From: Gammaproteobacteria bacterium
Lineage (GTDB): Bacteria; Pseudomonadota; Gammaproteobacteria; Pseudomonadales; Azotimanducaceae
NCBI GenBank assembly: GCA_026706935.1
Contig: JAPOXV010000026.1
Span: forward strand, 897,721 to 961,720
Direction of reading: 5' to 3'
Length of the DNA stretch: 64,000 nucleotides
Part shown: positions 25,290 to 35,042 of the stretch, piece by piece
Layout of the letters: the number at the start of each line of letters is the position of its first letter
Numbering within the stretch: position 1 is the stretch's first letter
The notes under the pieces: generated by a model
What the model was told of the DNA's origin: nothing
What the model saw: the letters and a program-made list of their open reading frames with translations, nothing else
Database searches by the model: none
Program-made: the position numbers and the translations under genes

Positions 25290-27609
25290 TACTGACCGGT
25301 TGAGTGATCAATTTGCCGAGGGCTTGGCGCATCGGCTCGAGACCCGCGAGCATCGCTGCTATGACGCCCAACAGAACGGGCAATAGTATTGGCTCCCACG
25401 CGAATGTGAGATCGAATGACCATCCATAGGCACGTGGATTGACTTGATAACAGAGATTCCAAGCGAGAGCGAGACTCAGCGGAAACGCAATCACAGTGGC
25501 GAACACGCCAATTAGTGCGTTCTGTAGCAATGCACTCCATGCCAACGCGATTCGAGACGAACCCATCATTGTTAATAAACGCATTTCTTTAAGGCGCTTA
25601 GCTTGCATTCCGATAAGCGCGCACGCCATACCAATGACCGCGACGAATATCGCGATATTTACCATGATTTGGGCTGTCGCGAAGCTCGCATTGAAGACCT
25701 GAATCGCGGCGTTTCGGATCTCATCAGAATCCTGCACACTGACGTTTGGAAATCGCGAATCGATGATCGAGCGTACGAGATCGGGTTGCGGTGTATCGAT
25801 ACTGAATCGGTCAGCGACTAATCGTTCCCACTGAACGAACTCATATGGAACGATTGCACGACTACGAATCTCGCGGTAGTCCTTAAATATGTACAGGATT
25901 GGCAAGACGTGATCTGGATTAGCAGCGATGTCGATCGACACGAGTTCGCCAATTTGTAATCCGTACGTTCTTGCCGCGATTTCGTTGATGAATATGCCTT
26001 CTGAAGCGTCGCCGTCGTAGCCGTAACGCTTGCGCTCGAACTCATCAAGCTTAGAAGCGACGAGATGGATCGGCTTACCGTTAAGTTGTGCAAACCCACG
26101 TCGATACGTTCGAACGGAATTGATGTTTGCCAGCGACTCGAGTTCAGCGATATTAGCTTCGGTAGCATCGGATAGATGTAAGTCGTTAACGAGACGCTGA
26201 TCGAGTAGCGCCGTAAACTCATTTCTAAAGCTCACGAGCATGAGGCCAATGCCGATCGCCGTTGCAACAGCGATCGACAATGCATTAATGGCGAGTCGTA
26301 TGTCGTCTGCGGTCGTTAGAGCATTGCGAAGATTCATGGTTAGATTTACCGATTTCGAACGAAATCGCCTGAGTGCATAGGCACCAGCTCTGATTGACAA
26401 AGGTACGACGCAGAAAATGCTGAGTAAGCAGAAGCAGACACTTAGCAGCGACGCGCCAAATAGACCGCTCCCATCCCACATTCCGTAGGAAATACCTGCT
26501 GTCGCGAAGAGTGTGCCAATCCACCATGCATGTTTCCGTCGGCTTGCTTGCTTTCGTTCTGCTAATAAACCTACGAGTAAAGCGGTCGTCAGACCTAAAA
26601 CTGCGGCTTTCCATAGAGCGGTGTCGTTGATTACCCGCCAAGTCTCGACGAAAGACGTACTGTTAAGAAAAGACAGGAACGCCAGTCCAATGAGGATTCC
26701 TAGAACGCAGCCGATGAGACCGAACAATGAACACTGGAACAGAACCAACACCCGTTGCTGCATCTCTGATACCCCGAGGGAGTCAAGCAATCCTTCTTGG
26801 ATTTCTCGGTTTCGTAAATTGCTTTGGGTAGCCTGAAAGACGATAAAGCCAGCAACCAACAATGTCAAAAGACTCAACATCCCTAGGTTAAAGACAATCG
26901 CGTCGCCTAATTCCTCAGACGGATTCCAATCGCTGTATTGCGACACCTCATAGCCAGGGAGTTGTACATCCGTCGCTTCAGACTCTACTGCAGACAGTAA
27001 ACCTGGTACGATGAGATTCCACCACGGACTCGCACGCCTTTCCGTTCTTAACCACAACGCATCCACTTCGCCGCTGCGGTCCAGGAGGTTCTGTGCAGTT
27101 GGTAAGTCTGCGATTAGCTGTTGACGCCGACCGTTCTCAACGCGAACCACTGTCGCACCGCGAATTTGGTCGTCTGGTTGAAAGTCAGTACCCAGCGCAA
27201 TGACGCTGTCTTCAACCAGGAACCGGACATCCGTGTAAATGTCCCGAGTCGAGTCGCTACTCGATGGCATCGTCGCGACCGGGTCGTAACCTACTATATT
27301 GAGCGTTCTGCCGTCGACTTGCAAGATGCCTTCGATGACCGGCACAAGATGAGTGACGTCTGGCAGTTCGCCATTTCGCCAACGAGTCCGCAGCTGGAAA
27401 TACTCGTCCTCTGACCGCGACTTGAGTTGCACCACGTGGTCGTACGAACCCCCGATACCAGTGCTTGAAAGACGATTCAAGATCGAGACACTCAGCTCAT
27501 GAGTGACCAATACGCTCATAACTCCGATGCATAGACTAGTCGTTACGAGCAACGTGCTGAGCAAATTACGTCGCAGATCGCGAAGTTCGCCTTTGACTAG
27601 AGTCAACAC
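25279..27609 (-). CDS. FtsX-like ABC transporter permease
   Basis: A 776-residue permease of the MacB/LolC/FtsX type in the long, two-unit form. There is an N-terminal helix (about 14-36) followed by a periplasmic domain (to about 230), three more helices and a second block of about four helices. A second periplasmic domain (about 475-655) leads to three final helices. Start is GTG 27609. It lies 67 bp after the ATPase gene and overlaps the lipoprotein gene by 11 bp, so ATPase, permease and AttH-like protein form one mechanotransmission-type ABC system. Such systems usually move lipoproteins or transmit force across the membrane rather than import solutes. Confidence 0.85.
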   Translation of the reverse strand: MLTLVKGELRDLRRNLLSTLLVTTSLCIGVMSVLVTHELSVSILNRLSSTGIGGSYDHVVQLKSRSEDEYFQLRTRWRNGELPDVTHLVPVIEGILQVDGRTLNIVGYDPVATMPSSSDSTRDIYTDVRFLVEDSVIALGTDFQPDDQIRGATVVRVENGRRQQLIADLPTAQNLLDRSGEVDALWLRTERRASPWWNLIVPGLLSAVESEATDVQLPGYEVSQYSDWNPSEELGDAIVFNLGMLSLLTLLVAGFIVFQATQSNLRNREIQEGLLDSLGVSEMQQRVLVLFQCSLFGLIGCVLGILIGLAFLSFLNSTSFVETWRVINDTALWKAAVLGLTTALLVGLLAERKQASRRKHAWWIGTLFATAGISYGMWDGSGLFGASLLSVCFCLLSIFCVVPLSIRAGAYALRRFRSKSVNLTMNLRNALTTADDIRLAINALSIAVATAIGIGLMLVSFRNEFTALLDQRLVNDLHLSDATEANIAELESLANINSVRTYRRGFAQLNGKPIHLVASKLDEFERKRYGYDGDASEGIFINEIAARTYGLQIGELVSIDIAANPDHVLPILYIFKDYREIRSRAIVPYEFVQWERLVADRFSIDTPQPDLVRSIIDSRFPNVSVQDSDEIRNAAIQVFNASFATAQIMVNIAIFVAVIGMACALIGMQAKRLKEMRLLTMMGSSRIALAWSALLQNALIGVFATVIAFPLSLALAWNLCYQVNPRAYGWSFDLTFAWEPILLPVLLGVIAAMLAGLEPMRQALGKLITQPVSNVR

Positions 27610-27676
27610 CGCGTCATATCCGATAGTTGTCTAGTCCATAGCCAATGGACGGGACCGTGATACTTGCACCTCGTGA

Positions 27677-28336
27677 CTAAAGTGCGAGCGAAAGCACGTC
27701 ATGACAACGTTCGCTTACACGCTCGTCATGCGATGCCACGATCAACGTTGCGTTCGTTCTCGCTGTTTCCCGCCAAAGTAGATCGATTACTTCGGTTGCG
27801 GTATCGCGATCAAGATTACCAGTGGGTTCATCGGCAAGAATGATGTCTGGATTGTGTGCGAAAGCGCGCGCAACGGCAAGTCGTTGTTGTTCACCACCAG
27901 ATAGCTCGTCCGGAAATGCGTGAAATCGATCACCTAGTCCCAAATGTATCAGCCGTTCTCGTGCCGATTCATCAAGCGATCGTTGCCGCGTTAACTCCAG
28001 CGGAAGTAGTACGTTTTCCAGAGCCGTAAGAGTGGGGATGAGGTTGAAAAACTGATAGATGAATCCGATGCGATGCCGTCGGAATTCTCGTAGTGACTTC
28101 GGTGTTGCAGTGTCCAAGGAAATACGTTCATCACCATGAACGAAATCGATCGAACCCTCGTCAACTGCAACTAGACCACACAGTAGATTTAAGAGCGTAC
28201 TCTTTCCAGAACCGCTCGGTCCGGCAACGCAGATGTATTGGTGCTTCGAAAAGTCGTAGGAGAATTCGCGAAGAATCCAGCGTTTTGTGTTACCGTCGCG
28301 GTAGTACTTTGCGACGTTGTCTAAAACGAACACCAA
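27677..28336 (-). CDS. LolD/MacB-type ABC ATP-binding protein
   Basis: A 219-residue ATPase with Walker A GPSGSGKST (about 39-47), Q-loop in FIYQFFNLIPTLTALENV, signature LSGGEQQRLAVARA and Walker B ILADEPTGNLD. The Q-loop and ADEPTGNLD wording are characteristic of the LolD/MacB/FtsE group that pairs with FtsX-like permeases, which is what follows. The start is TTG 28336 or the adjacent GTG 28333, overlapping the end of the upstream Nudix gene by 13-16 bp. Confidence 0.9.
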   Translation of the reverse strand: MVFVLDNVAKYYRDGNTKRWILREFSYDFSKHQYICVAGPSGSGKSTLLNLLCGLVAVDEGSIDFVHGDERISLDTATPKSLREFRRHRIGFIYQFFNLIPTLTALENVLLPLELTRQRSLDESARERLIHLGLGDRFHAFPDELSGGEQQRLAVARAFAHNPDIILADEPTGNLDRDTATEVIDLLWRETARTNATLIVASHDERVSERCHDVLSLAL

Positions 28337-29064
28337 GTGCCAACGAAGTACTGCATGCCTTGTTTGTGTAACGACGGTGTAACAGGAATTCGATGTCTAC
28401 CACGTCTCACGGCATCCATAAGCGCCTCTACTTTATCGTATCCGGCGATCATCCTCAACGTCGTGATCGTAGGCACGATCAGTTGCCAGTCCCCACATGC
28501 GTAGTTTCTGAGCGCCATTTCAGGGGTTTGCCAGCTCCCTGCGATCGTCTCACTTTCATGATTCTTGGCTTCTTGTTCTGCCGGTACATGCGCAACAAAA
28601 AAGCGCGTATCGAAGCGAGCCGGTGCATAAGGCGGGGTGATCCAATGACTGAAGTAAAGTACTGCTTCATCATGAAAGGCAAGCTGGAATCGTTCAAAGC
28701 CATCTTTAAACGTGATTTGCTTACTAAGCAGTTCAGCTCGAAATTGTTGCAGATCTCTAATTCCAAGTCGCCCATCCTGCGGATCGGCAAATAAGACACC
28801 GCATTCCTCGAAACACTCGCGAAGCGCAGCGGCTTTGAATTTCTGCGCGGGATGGTTAGGCGATTGTGGCGAGGCTAGCAAGGTTCCTAATTCAACGTCG
28901 TCATCGTCGACTTTACCGCCTGGGAATACGTGCAGATCGGGAAAATCGCCGCGCCCCGGCCGCTGCAGCATGAAGACTTCTGGGCCATCGCTACTATCGC
29001 GAAGAACGATTACTGACGCTGCTTCACGAATTGACTTGTTGTACGTCGCTGATCGTTCCGCCAT
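28321..29064 (-). CDS. Nudix hydrolase (NUDT19-like form)
   Basis: A 247-residue protein from ATG 29064, which overlaps the preceding stop codon (TGATG). It begins REAASVIVLRDSSDGPEVFM with MLQRPGRGDFPDLHVFPGGK. The Nudix box is split by a longer insertion: GGKVDDDD is followed about 27 residues later by AALRECFEECGVL, as in the NUDT19/RP2p-like subgroup that acts on CoA-type substrates. It is the second Nudix gene in this run and only distantly related to the one at 23561. Substrate not determined. Confidence 0.83.
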   Translation of the reverse strand: MAERSATYNKSIREAASVIVLRDSSDGPEVFMLQRPGRGDFPDLHVFPGGKVDDDDVELGTLLASPQSPNHPAQKFKAAALRECFEECGVLFADPQDGRLGIRDLQQFRAELLSKQITFKDGFERFQLAFHDEAVLYFSHWITPPYAPARFDTRFFVAHVPAEQEAKNHESETIAGSWQTPEMALRNYACGDWQLIVPTITTLRMIAGYDKVEALMDAVRRGRHRIPVTPSLHKQGMQYFVGTWCSF

Positions 29065-30575
29065 CAAGCGACTACCGGCTCATTGGATATTCTGTTCGCA
29101 GCTGCGATATGTCCCGGAATTATGAGTTTTTCGACCCCCTCAAAAAGTAGCTCTACGATGATCGCCATCAGTGCGGCGGATGCGGCACCTATCAGAATTA
29201 AGCGCGTATCGTCAAGTTGAAGACCTTGGAAAATCAAGTCCCCTAGACCACCACCGCCAATAAAGGCGGCGAGGGTCGCGGTGCCGATGCATATGATCGC
29301 AGAAATACGAATACCAGCAAATATCGCCGGCATGGAAAGCGGTAATTTCACGTGTATGAGCGACTGTGTTCGCGTGTAACCAAGTCCTTCGGCTACTTGC
29401 AGCAGAACAGGATCGACCGTGGAAAGAGCAGTTACGGTCGTTCGGATGATGGGTAGGAGCGAATATAGAAACAATGCGACGATCGCCGGTAACGTGCCGA
29501 TCCCGAACAGGGGTACCATCAAGGCCAGTAACGCGAGTGAGGGAATCGTCTGGAGTAATCCGGCGATATATGCGATCGGTTTCGACAACCAAGAAATAGA
29601 GTAGACGGCGATAGAGATTGAAAGAGCAACTACGGTCGCAGCAAGAAGCGCGATTCCCGCTAGGTAAAGGTGTTCGACTGTACGTTCAACGAGTTTGTCG
29701 AATAACGATTCAGCCACGTGCGTCGACTGAACGTTCAAGGTTGCGAGAAACTCTTTAGCCACATCGGATATGGGTTGCTCATCGATATGGACTTTGTAGT
29801 TTAGCCCCGCCATGGTTTGGTCAGTGAGGGTGTTTCCAGCGACGTTGAGTAGTTGCTTCACGTCCTCAGGTAAGTCGCTACGTATGATCGGAATCGCCAG
29901 ATATTTCGGAAAAAACTCGAGATCGTCCTCGAGAACCACGAGGTTAAAGTGGTCAATCTCAGCATCTGTGGTATACAGGTCGGTGACATCGATTTCTCGC
30001 GCAACAATCGCGCGCAAGGCAAGCGCGTGTTCGATGCCATCAGCGGATTGCGGCAAGCCGTAATGTGCTTTCATGCTTGGATAACCATCTTCACGTTCGA
30101 GGAATTCGTGAGAGAAAAAGAAACGAAGATCGGGGTAGTCACGCAGTTCGGAGACTTTCGATAATCCCGTTTCGGCTGCTAGATCCTCGTGAATGCCCAT
30201 CGCGTAGGAGTTGTTAAATCCCAACGGCTCAAGCGTTTGAATTCCCAGCTTCGCTAATGCATCGGAGATCTCATCAAGCGTGAGTGTTCTTGTCTCTTTC
30301 AGGATGACTTCCTGAATCGTGCCGGAGTACTCAGCGTAAGCGTGTATATCGCCTTGCTCTAGAGCGTTGAAAACAATCTTTGTTCCGCCGAGATTGAACT
30401 TCCGATCCACCGTGTAGCCTGCTGTTTCTAACGTTTGCGCCAAAAGCTCACCCAAGATATGAGATTCGGTGTGTTGCTTTGAACCAATAACGTAGGTTTC
30501 CTTCTGACCACATCCCGCGATTGCGGTAATCGTGGCTAAGACGACGGCGATTCCGAGGAGCAGAAGCGATCTCAC
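29064..30575 (-). CDS. Quaternary-amine-type ABC importer, substrate-binding protein fused to permease
   Basis: A 503-residue fusion. It starts with a lipoprotein-like signal (LATITAIAGCGQ). A substrate-binding domain of the OpuBC/ProX type follows (about 25-280; VIGSKQHTESHILGELLAQT, YAEYSGT). A ProW/OpuBB-type permease of about six helices ends the protein (about 300-490), with the ATPase-coupling loop near EGLGYTRTQSLIHVKLPLSM. The usual fusion in this family places the permease first, so the reversed order is notable. Ligands of the family include glycine betaine, choline, carnitine and, in some members, ergothioneine. The gene overlaps its ATPase gene by 4 bp. Confidence 0.85.
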   Translation of the reverse strand: MRSLLLLGIAVVLATITAIAGCGQKETYVIGSKQHTESHILGELLAQTLETAGYTVDRKFNLGGTKIVFNALEQGDIHAYAEYSGTIQEVILKETRTLTLDEISDALAKLGIQTLEPLGFNNSYAMGIHEDLAAETGLSKVSELRDYPDLRFFFSHEFLEREDGYPSMKAHYGLPQSADGIEHALALRAIVAREIDVTDLYTTDAEIDHFNLVVLEDDLEFFPKYLAIPIIRSDLPEDVKQLLNVAGNTLTDQTMAGLNYKVHIDEQPISDVAKEFLATLNVQSTHVAESLFDKLVERTVEHLYLAGIALLAATVVALSISIAVYSISWLSKPIAYIAGLLQTIPSLALLALMVPLFGIGTLPAIVALFLYSLLPIIRTTVTALSTVDPVLLQVAEGLGYTRTQSLIHVKLPLSMPAIFAGIRISAIICIGTATLAAFIGGGGLGDLIFQGLQLDDTRLILIGAASAALMAIIVELLFEGVEKLIIPGHIAAANRISNEPVVA

Positions 30576-31318
30576 GCCTCAGCCTCCGTTTCGACTAACT
30601 CTCGTAAGAAAAGGGAAGTTGGTTGGTTGATAACGTCTCGGAGTGCGCCGTGTTGTTCGATACCGTGGTCGCCAAGCACGACTAGGTAGTCTGCGAGCTT
30701 CGTTGCTTCCCTAAAGTCGTGTGTCACTAATACAGCACTGAATGCTAGTTTCTGCTGCAATTCGATAAACGCATCTTGGATTTCATTTCTGGTGATTGCG
30801 TCGATTGCGGAAAAAGGCTCATCAAGCAGGAGTAGCTTCGGTTCTAGCATCAACGCACGACAGAGACTGACTCGATGTTGCTGACCACCCGAAAGCTCAT
30901 GGGGATAGCGTTCTTTCATCTCAACATCGAGACCGGTGAGGTCAAGTAGATCATCGAGACGCGCTTGAATCCGATCTGGAGCCCAGCCACTGAGCTTGGC
31001 GAGTTTCGTAATGTTGGATTCGATGGTCATGTGAGGAAACAAACCCGCACCTTGTACGGCGTATCCGATCTTGCGGCGAAAAAGGTGTTGGCTTTTCTGC
31101 GGAATGTCTTCTCCGAGTACTTCAACGTCCCCTTCATCGGGTCGGTAAAGGCCATTGATGAGGCGCAGGAGCGTCGTTTTCCCGCTACCACTTGACCCAA
31201 TGACGGCGGTTATCTGAGCATCGGGGATTCGTACATCAACACTTCGAAACACCCACTCCTCTCCGAGGAACTTACCTGCATTCTTGAACTCGACACAGTG
31301 GCTTTGATCAGACGTCAT
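30572..31318 (-). CDS. Quaternary-amine-type ABC importer ATPase (OpuCA/ProV-like)
   Basis: A 248-residue ATPase from ATG 31318 (a TTG at 31339 would add seven residues inside sbcB). Walker A GSSGSGKTT is near residue 40, the Q-loop reads YAVQGAGLFPHMT, the signature LSGGQQHRVSLCRAL and Walker B LLLLDEPFSAID. The EPFSAID form and GLFPHMT are typical of the glycine betaine/proline importer ATPases. No C-terminal CBS domains are present, unlike larger OpuA-type ATPases, so ionic-strength gating by CBS is not expected. It overlaps sbcB by 11 bp and the fused permease by 4 bp. Confidence 0.88.
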   Translation of the reverse strand: MTSDQSHCVEFKNAGKFLGEEWVFRSVDVRIPDAQITAVIGSSGSGKTTLLRLINGLYRPDEGDVEVLGEDIPQKSQHLFRRKIGYAVQGAGLFPHMTIESNITKLAKLSGWAPDRIQARLDDLLDLTGLDVEMKERYPHELSGGQQHRVSLCRALMLEPKLLLLDEPFSAIDAITRNEIQDAFIELQQKLAFSAVLVTHDFREATKLADYLVVLGDHGIEQHGALRDVINQPTSLFLRELVETEAEA

Positions 31319-32759
31319 ATTCCTTCGCAATGTTGTCAATGTAAGTTTCTACGTCTTTGAGAATCTGCGCTTGCTCCGCCGTTAATTGCCCATCGCGAAG
31401 TTCGTTTATACGCGCGCGTCGTCCTGGGAGGCCGGTACTCTCTCGTTTTAGCATCGACTTGACGAATTCGCGGTGCTTCTCAGATATGTCAAGTGCGTCG
31501 TCAGGGCGAAGCACGTACTTCAATCGATTAACGAGTTCGCGGATCCGGTCGTCGTCAGTTACGGTATCGGGCCAAGGCGTACCTTGCTTGATCGCTCTGT
31601 GGATCGATTGGCAAAGCTGTTCATCGTTTCGGTCAATGAACCCGTCATATAGACGTTCTGAGACGTCGAGCGACGTGTCGGATTCTGACCGTTCGGGTGG
31701 AATCTGCATCATTTGATGGAGTCGCGATTCCAGTTCTTTGGGTTCGATACGTTCGATCAGCTCGATGTTGTGGTTTAGCGTGTCGACGTCGACCTGTAGT
31801 CGATCCGCCAACGTATCACCGAGTTCGTCGAGACCAACGAAGACGGGACATTTGTTTGTAGCGACCTCGTTTAGAGCCAACCGCGTGCGCTCGGATGCTT
31901 CCGCTTCTTCTTTCGACATGAAGCGTGCTTGGTTTAGCTCTTGAGGAGTTGCAGACTCGAGCATACTTAGATCCGCAGTTAAATCTGCGACCAAGACTCT
32001 AGTGCGAATGCCTGGGTTAGTTGTTAAGACTCGGACGGGGGCAGCGAACCGACGCTTCGCACCGTATACCGAGCCGACGTGCAGGTAAAACCGACTACCG
32101 TCATACAGCACCTTTTCGATAGCCTGTCTAGAACGATGATCGAAGAGGTACGCCCACATTCTGGGTTCCGCCTGCTTAATCAGGCGTGCCACCGCGATTG
32201 ACATTTGTACGTCCGTATACGCGTCGTGTGCGCCACTCGAGTCGATTCCGTTCGCGTGGGCAAGCGCGGATAGTGTCGGTGAAATCACCCCTTCTTCATT
32301 GGTAGGCCATTCGATGCCATCGGGACGCATGGCGGCTGCGGCTTTGACGACGGTGTAGAGATCGAATCGACTATTACCTCGATTGAACTCACGTTTGTAT
32401 GGCGGGAGTAGATTTCGAAATAGTGAGAAGCGCACAAATTCGTCGTCGAAAGAAAGATTGTTGTAGCCAATCGTGCACGTACTCGGTTGACCCAACTGAC
32501 TATGAATCTGATTGATCGCTTCCCACTCACTGATACCCTCCGCTTGTAACCGTTGAGGCGTTATCCCCGTAATGAAGGTCGATTCAGGATCTGGCAACAC
32601 TTCCGGTGGTAGTCGAACATAGGTGACAAAAGGATCATCCGTCGGATTCAGATCCATATCGGTTCGTTGACCTGCGAATTGAGTTATGCGATCCCAGCGA
32701 CTTAACAAGCCGGTGGTCTCTAAGTCGTACCAATAAAATGAATTTGAAGCAGCTGCCAT
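31308..32759 (-). CDS. sbcB: Exodeoxyribonuclease I (SbcB)
   Basis: A 483-residue exonuclease I that degrades single-stranded DNA 3' to 5' and acts in recombination and mismatch repair. The DEDD-type first motif is FYWYDLETTGLL (Asp12, Glu14). IGYNNLSFDDEFVRFSLFRN (second motif) and the AHDAYTDVQMSIAVARL motif follow (about 154 onward), then the SH3-like and helical C-terminal regions. Length matches the enterobacterial protein. It is the first gene of the long minus-strand run and lies only 15 bp from the divergent SLC13 gene, so both promoters must overlap coding sequence. Confidence 0.92.
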   Translation of the reverse strand: MAAASNSFYWYDLETTGLLSRWDRITQFAGQRTDMDLNPTDDPFVTYVRLPPEVLPDPESTFITGITPQRLQAEGISEWEAINQIHSQLGQPSTCTIGYNNLSFDDEFVRFSLFRNLLPPYKREFNRGNSRFDLYTVVKAAAAMRPDGIEWPTNEEGVISPTLSALAHANGIDSSGAHDAYTDVQMSIAVARLIKQAEPRMWAYLFDHRSRQAIEKVLYDGSRFYLHVGSVYGAKRRFAAPVRVLTTNPGIRTRVLVADLTADLSMLESATPQELNQARFMSKEEAEASERTRLALNEVATNKCPVFVGLDELGDTLADRLQVDVDTLNHNIELIERIEPKELESRLHQMMQIPPERSESDTSLDVSERLYDGFIDRNDEQLCQSIHRAIKQGTPWPDTVTDDDRIRELVNRLKYVLRPDDALDISEKHREFVKSMLKRESTGLPGRRARINELRDGQLTAEQAQILKDVETYIDNIAKEYDV

Positions 32760-32774
32760 GAAGACTCGATTAGC

Positions 32775-34154
32775 GTGAACGAACGCACGCGCTCTATTTT
32801 GATAGCGCTTGGACCGGTGACTGCGCTAATTGTCGCTTTCGTAACCTATCAACTCGGTCTAGAGAAACCTGCGGCGATCACAGCCGGGGTAACGAGTCTA
32901 TGCCTAGTCTGGTGGATTAGCGACGCAGTTCCGATTCCCGTCACATCGTTAGCGCCGTTAGCACTCCTGCCCATGTTAGGCGTATTACCAATGGTTGAGG
33001 TCTCGACAGCCTATGGCAGTCCGCTGGTGCTCTTGTTGTTGGGCGGATTTCTTCTTTCGACAGCTGTTGAAAAAAGCGGCGCTCATCTCCGCCTCGCCAT
33101 GAACATGGTGCGCCTCTTCGGCGGCGGAAGTAGCCGTAGTTTGGTATTCGGTTTCATGGTTGCCACCGCAGTGTTATCCATGTGGATCTCGAATACCGCG
33201 ACTGCGCTGATGATGTTGCCAGTGGCGATTGCTGTGGTCGAGAAATCCCCGGATAAAGACCTGCCTGTGCCACTTTTACTCGGTATTGCATACGGCGCGA
33301 GTATCGGTGGCATTGGAACGCCAATCGGTACGCCACCTAACCTTGAATTCATCGCGGTCTATGCGGTCACCTTTGGCGAAACGATTTCGTTCGGTCAGTG
33401 GATGGCATGGGGAATACCGGTAGTAGTCGTACTCCTGCCAGTAGCTGGGTTTTGGCTAACGCGCAATTTGAAGTACTCAGGCAAGGTGAGTATTCCGGAT
33501 GTTGGCGCGTGGACGTCTCACGAACGGCGCGTCATGATCGTCTTTGTTTGCACAGCACTCGCTTGGATCACGCGCACGGGACCATTCGGTGGCTGGTCCG
33601 CATGGTTTGACCTACCGTATACGAATGATGCGATGGTTGCCTTCATCGCCGTCATCTTGATGTTTGTTATTCCGAACGGGGACAAAGGTCGCCTGCTCGA
33701 TTGGGATACAGCGATCAAGATACCATGGGGCATGCTCCTTTTGTTCGGCGCAGGTATCAGTATTGCAAAGGCGTTCGTGTCTTCGGGACTTAGCGAAGTA
33801 CTCGGCGCTTACCTGACCAACGTCGCATCGTGGGAAGTCTTGTTGATGATGGCCATGATCTGTCTCGGCGTCACGTTTTTGACTGAAGCGACGAGTAACA
33901 CAGCAACTACGACGTTACTGATGCCAATCCTCGCCGCGGCGGCAATCGCAGCGGCCGTTGACCCAAGACTATTGATGGTTCCAGCGGCAATGAGCGCGAG
34001 TTGTGCATTCATGTTACCCGTTGCAACGCCACCAAACGTGATCGTTTTCTCTACCAATCGATTCCCATTGACACGCATGGTGCGCGAAGGATTCGTGTTA
34101 AACCTGATCGGCGTTGCACTGATTTCGACGATCTGTTACTTCGTCGTGCGCTAA
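32775..34154 (+). CDS. SLC13/DASS-family anion:sodium symporter
   Basis: A 459-residue inner-membrane transporter with about eleven helices. Both hallmark Ser-Asn-Thr sodium/carboxylate-binding motifs are present: WISNTATALMMLP near residue 138-150 and TEATSNTATTTLL near 370. The inverted-repeat layout fits the DASS fold, and PPNVIVF (TPPNVIVFS near 420) is another conserved feature. These proteins import C4 or C6 dicarboxylates or sulfate with sodium; the exact anion cannot be chosen from sequence. It is followed 5 bp later by an acyltransferase gene. Confidence 0.9.
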   Translation: MNERTRSILIALGPVTALIVAFVTYQLGLEKPAAITAGVTSLCLVWWISDAVPIPVTSLAPLALLPMLGVLPMVEVSTAYGSPLVLLLLGGFLLSTAVEKSGAHLRLAMNMVRLFGGGSSRSLVFGFMVATAVLSMWISNTATALMMLPVAIAVVEKSPDKDLPVPLLLGIAYGASIGGIGTPIGTPPNLEFIAVYAVTFGETISFGQWMAWGIPVVVVLLPVAGFWLTRNLKYSGKVSIPDVGAWTSHERRVMIVFVCTALAWITRTGPFGGWSAWFDLPYTNDAMVAFIAVILMFVIPNGDKGRLLDWDTAIKIPWGMLLLFGAGISIAKAFVSSGLSEVLGAYLTNVASWEVLLMMAMICLGVTFLTEATSNTATTTLLMPILAAAAIAAAVDPRLLMVPAAMSASCAFMLPVATPPNVIVFSTNRFPLTRMVREGFVLNLIGVALISTICYFVVR

Positions 34155-34159
34155 CTACG

Positions 34160-35002
34160 ATGCATAGGCTAGTCGGCGGGTTCAGCGCGTTCGTAGTGGC
34201 CATGACCACTGTGCTCGTCTGCATCCCTCTTTACGTTCTAGGGATCTTACGCCTTGTCATTCCGATTACTCGCTTTCGTCGTTGGCTCGCATATCCCATG
34301 GACGTCGTAATTGATGTGTGGGTTAGCTCGTTTCGCTGGTTGATAAGCACGTGCAGACTCATCGACATTCGGGTTGAGATACCACCGCAACTACGCGACC
34401 GGAATAACTGGCAAGTGATTGTCTGTAACCATCAGAGCTGGGTCGACATTGTGGTTTTACAGGTGAGTTTTAGAGACTTTGCACCAGTTCTCAAGTTCTT
34501 TACCAAACGCGAGTTGATCTGGGTGCCGTTCGTCGGCTTAGCGATGTGGTTCCTGGGGTTTCCGTATGTTTACCGAGCTAGGTCGTCTGGTTCAAGTCTT
34601 AGTACAACGCAGCGGGAGACGAATGAAACCGTCCTGAAACGCGAGGGGAGACGATTTCTTGAGAAGCCTGTTTCTGTCATTAATTTCGTCGAAGGAACGC
34701 GTTTTACGTTAGCTAAGCGAGACGCTCGCGGTTCACCTTACGGTAATCTACTGCAACCTCGGCGAGGTGGACTGCTGCAGACGTTAGTTGTACTGGAAGA
34801 CCGAGTTGAGACGGTTCTCAATGCAACGATTCGATACCGCGGACGGGTGCCTGGTTTTTGGGAGCTGCTTTCAGGCCAAGCTGATGGTGTTGAGCTCGTA
34901 GTTAAGGAGATTCCTAAGCCTTCGACGGATCAAGACGCGTTAACAAGCTGGTTGAACGATCTATGGAGCGAAAAAGATCGCCAGCTCGCGAGTGACCCGT
35001 AA
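34160..35002 (+). CDS. Lysophospholipid acyltransferase-like protein (PlsC/YihG type)
   Basis: A 280-residue membrane acyltransferase starting at ATG 34160, just after the transporter stop; an earlier in-frame start at 34001 lies inside the transporter gene. There are two N-terminal hydrophobic segments. The catalytic NHQSWVD (His-x4-Asp, about residue 90-96) and the acceptor-binding FVEGTRF (about 174-180) follow. The layout resembles YihG/YcbO-like 1-acylglycerol-3-phosphate acyltransferase relatives. It likely remodels phospholipid acyl chains in the inner membrane. Confidence 0.85.
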   Translation: MHRLVGGFSAFVVAMTTVLVCIPLYVLGILRLVIPITRFRRWLAYPMDVVIDVWVSSFRWLISTCRLIDIRVEIPPQLRDRNNWQVIVCNHQSWVDIVVLQVSFRDFAPVLKFFTKRELIWVPFVGLAMWFLGFPYVYRARSSGSSLSTTQRETNETVLKREGRRFLEKPVSVINFVEGTRFTLAKRDARGSPYGNLLQPRRGGLLQTLVVLEDRVETVLNATIRYRGRVPGFWELLSGQADGVELVVKEIPKPSTDQDALTSWLNDLWSEKDRQLASDP

Positions 35003-35042
35003 GCTACGGCACTATTAGTCTACGAAGTAGGGATATATCCGA

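Noticed and set aside
34001..34159. Earlier start for the acyltransferase
   Set aside because: It lies inside the SLC13 transporter gene in another frame; the ATG just after the transporter stop is natural.
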